The position numbers were made by a program, and so were the translations under genes. Under the pieces are notes generated by a model that saw only the letters and a program-made list of their open reading frames with translations, made no database searches and was not told where the DNA came from. Below, piece by piece: positions 63,085-64,000 of a stretch of DNA of 64,000 nucleotides. Origin of the DNA: Flavimobilis massiliensis. Lineage in GTDB: Bacteria; Actinomycetota; Actinomycetes; Actinomycetales; Cellulomonadaceae. Each line of letters starts with the position of its first letter. Positions within the stretch are counted from its first letter, which is position 1. Where the stretch lies: positions 2,294,001 through 2,358,000 of the forward strand of contig NZ_LT964979.1 in the NCBI RefSeq assembly GCF_900240335.1, given 5' to 3'.

Positions 63085-64000
63085 ATGCGTGCTCGCACCC
63101 ACCGCTCCCTCGTCGTCGGGCTCCTCGCCCTCGGCCTCGCCGCAGGCACCGGCCTGCCCGCAGCAGCGGTGCCGGCGGCCGCGACACCCGCGGTCGCGTC
63201 GGCCGCACCGGGAGACGGCCCGACGGTCTCCCTGAGCCGCACCGGTGGCCGCACGGCCGCGCGGACCGCCCGCAAGTTCTACGTCGACCCGACCTCACAG
63301 GTCGCGTCGGCCGCGGCCGTCGCGCGGCGGGATGGCCGACGCTCGACCGCGAAGAAGCTCGACGTCATCGCGACCGCACCCCAGGCCCGCTGGTTCGGCA
63401 CGTGGAACCAGACCCGCACGGTCAAGGCCGAGGTCCGCGCCTACGTCAAGGCCGCCCAGAAGAAGAAGCGCGTGGCCCAGCTCGTCCTCTACGCGATCCC
63501 GGACCGCGACTGCGGCGGTTGGTCGTCGGGCGGGTTCTCCGCGACCGAGTACCGTGCGTGGATCCGCCAGGTCGCGGCCGGCCTCAAGGGTGCGCAGGCC
63601 GTCGTCGTGCTCGAGCCCGACTCGCTCGGCCACACGTGCGGCGGCTCGCAGCGCACCGCACTGCTCAAGGATGCGACGAGCAGGCTCGCCAAGGCCGGGG
63701 CGTGGGTGTATCTCGACGGCGGGCACTCACGGTGGAACAGCCCCGCGACCGCCGCGAAGCGGCTCGAGGCCGCAGGGGTGAGCAAGGCGCGCGGCTTCGC
63801 GGTCAACGTCTCGAACTTCAACTCGACGAAGGCCGAGGTGGCGTACGGCAGGAAGGTCGCCGCACAGCTCGCGAAGCGCGGCGTGAGCTCGACGCACCGG
63901 AAGTTCGTCGTCGACACCTCGCGCAACGGCCGTGCGACCGCGAACGGCCAGTGGTGCAACCCGGGCGGGCAGGGGCTCGGACTACGTCCCCGGTGGGTGT
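63085..64000 (+). CDS. Secreted GH6 cellulase (partial, runs off the right edge)
   Basis: 305 codons are present. A signal peptide of about 30 residues (basic MRARTHRS, then LVVGLLALGLAAGTGLPAAA) shows export. The catalytic domain starts near residue 62 and carries both GH6 signatures: VLYAIPDRDCGG near 136-147, with the catalytic-acid Asp, and VVVLEPDSLG near 172-181. YLDGGHSRW, GFAVNVSNF and KFVVDTSRNG also match. It should cleave cellulose as an endoglucanase or cellobiohydrolase; the loops that decide this are partly outside. There is no N-terminal binding module, so any is C-terminal. ATG 63085 lies seven bases after TACCGT. Confidence 0.93.
   Translation, partial: MRARTHRSLVVGLLALGLAAGTGLPAAAVPAAATPAVASAAPGDGPTVSLSRTGGRTAARTARKFYVDPTSQVASAAAVARRDGRRSTAKKLDVIATAPQARWFGTWNQTRTVKAEVRAYVKAAQKKKRVAQLVLYAIPDRDCGGWSSGGFSATEYRAWIRQVAAGLKGAQAVVVLEPDSLGHTCGGSQRTALLKDATSRLAKAGAWVYLDGGHSRWNSPATAAKRLEAAGVSKARGFAVNVSNFNSTKAEVAYGRKVAAQLAKRGVSSTHRKFVVDTSRNGRATANGQWCNPGGQGLGLRPRWV

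Overview
This is about 64 kb of very GC-rich DNA (by eye about 70-75% G+C) with dense, short-spaced genes, many GTG starts and strong G/C at third codon positions. It reads as an actinobacterial chromosome. The start of a secreted GH6 cellulase at the right edge, a maltodextrin uptake operon, DUF3151, DUF2510 and LytR-CpsA-Psr proteins fit a cellulolytic member of the Micrococcales such as Cellulomonadaceae; the genus is inference. I see no rRNA, tRNA, CRISPR, prophage or insertion sequence. Most of the window is core metabolism. Two places look like draft-assembly scars, each with an ambiguous base (6121 and 59842).

Layout. 1-6.1 kb: exonuclease III (cut by the left edge), an SDR enzyme, pyrE, an ABC ATPase with a membrane partner, a NagD-like HAD phosphatase and a TrmH-type RNA methylase. 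6.1-6.3 kb: assembly scar that removes the start of an ABC-F ATPase. 6.3-9.2 kb: ABC-F and class II aldolase. 9.2-12.4 kb: a signalling module, in which a PAS/GAF/PP2C/HATPase protein is flanked by two STAS antagonists. 12.5-18.2 kb: DUF3151, purA, an LCP protein and a fused purD-purC gene. 18.2-24.6 kb: a PadR-regulated membrane protein and a siderophore uptake locus (SIP reductase, binding lipoprotein, two permeases, ATPase) behind DtxR-like boxes. 24.7-26.8 kb: purS, purQ and a double-GNAT protein. 27-34 kb: maltodextrin ABC operon, LacI-type regulator and a convergent GH13 glucosidase. 34-40.5 kb: a 55-residue protein, a secreted CARDB-like protein, nirBD and a DUF559-like protein bracketed by two copies of a 62-bp palindrome. 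40.4-42.4 kb: rhodanese and metZ behind a candidate S-box (SAM) riboswitch. 42.4-44.6 kb: two tandem GNAT paralogues and a pentapeptide-repeat protein. 44.7-51.3 kb: MaoC, FabG4-like, FadA2-like, TetR and acyl-CoA oxidase-like genes, in the arrangement of mycobacterial Rv0241c-Rv0244c. 51.4-57.2 kb: DapA-like lyase, two superinfection-immunity/DUF2510 paralogues, an acyltransferase-like membrane protein, a DUF2599 lipoprotein and a Rossmann protein. 57.3-64 kb: purL, a second assembly scar, a hexose-6-phosphate mutarotase, a broken cutC, glutamate dehydrogenase and the start of a GH6 cellulase.

Genes that work together: de novo purine synthesis is spread over four sites (purA, purDC, purSQ, purL); cellulose and maltodextrin use pairs with aldolase and mutarotase; nitrite reduction pairs with glutamate dehydrogenase for nitrogen; rhodanese and metZ form a sulfur and methionine unit. 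Many genes start at or next to a TANNNT-like -10 element followed by 6-7 bases and then ATG or GTG, so leaderless transcripts look common.

The most unusual non-coding signal is a set of long intergenic palindromes. Two copies of a 73-bp hairpin and two copies of a different 62-bp hairpin each keep exact length while changing both sides of base pairs.
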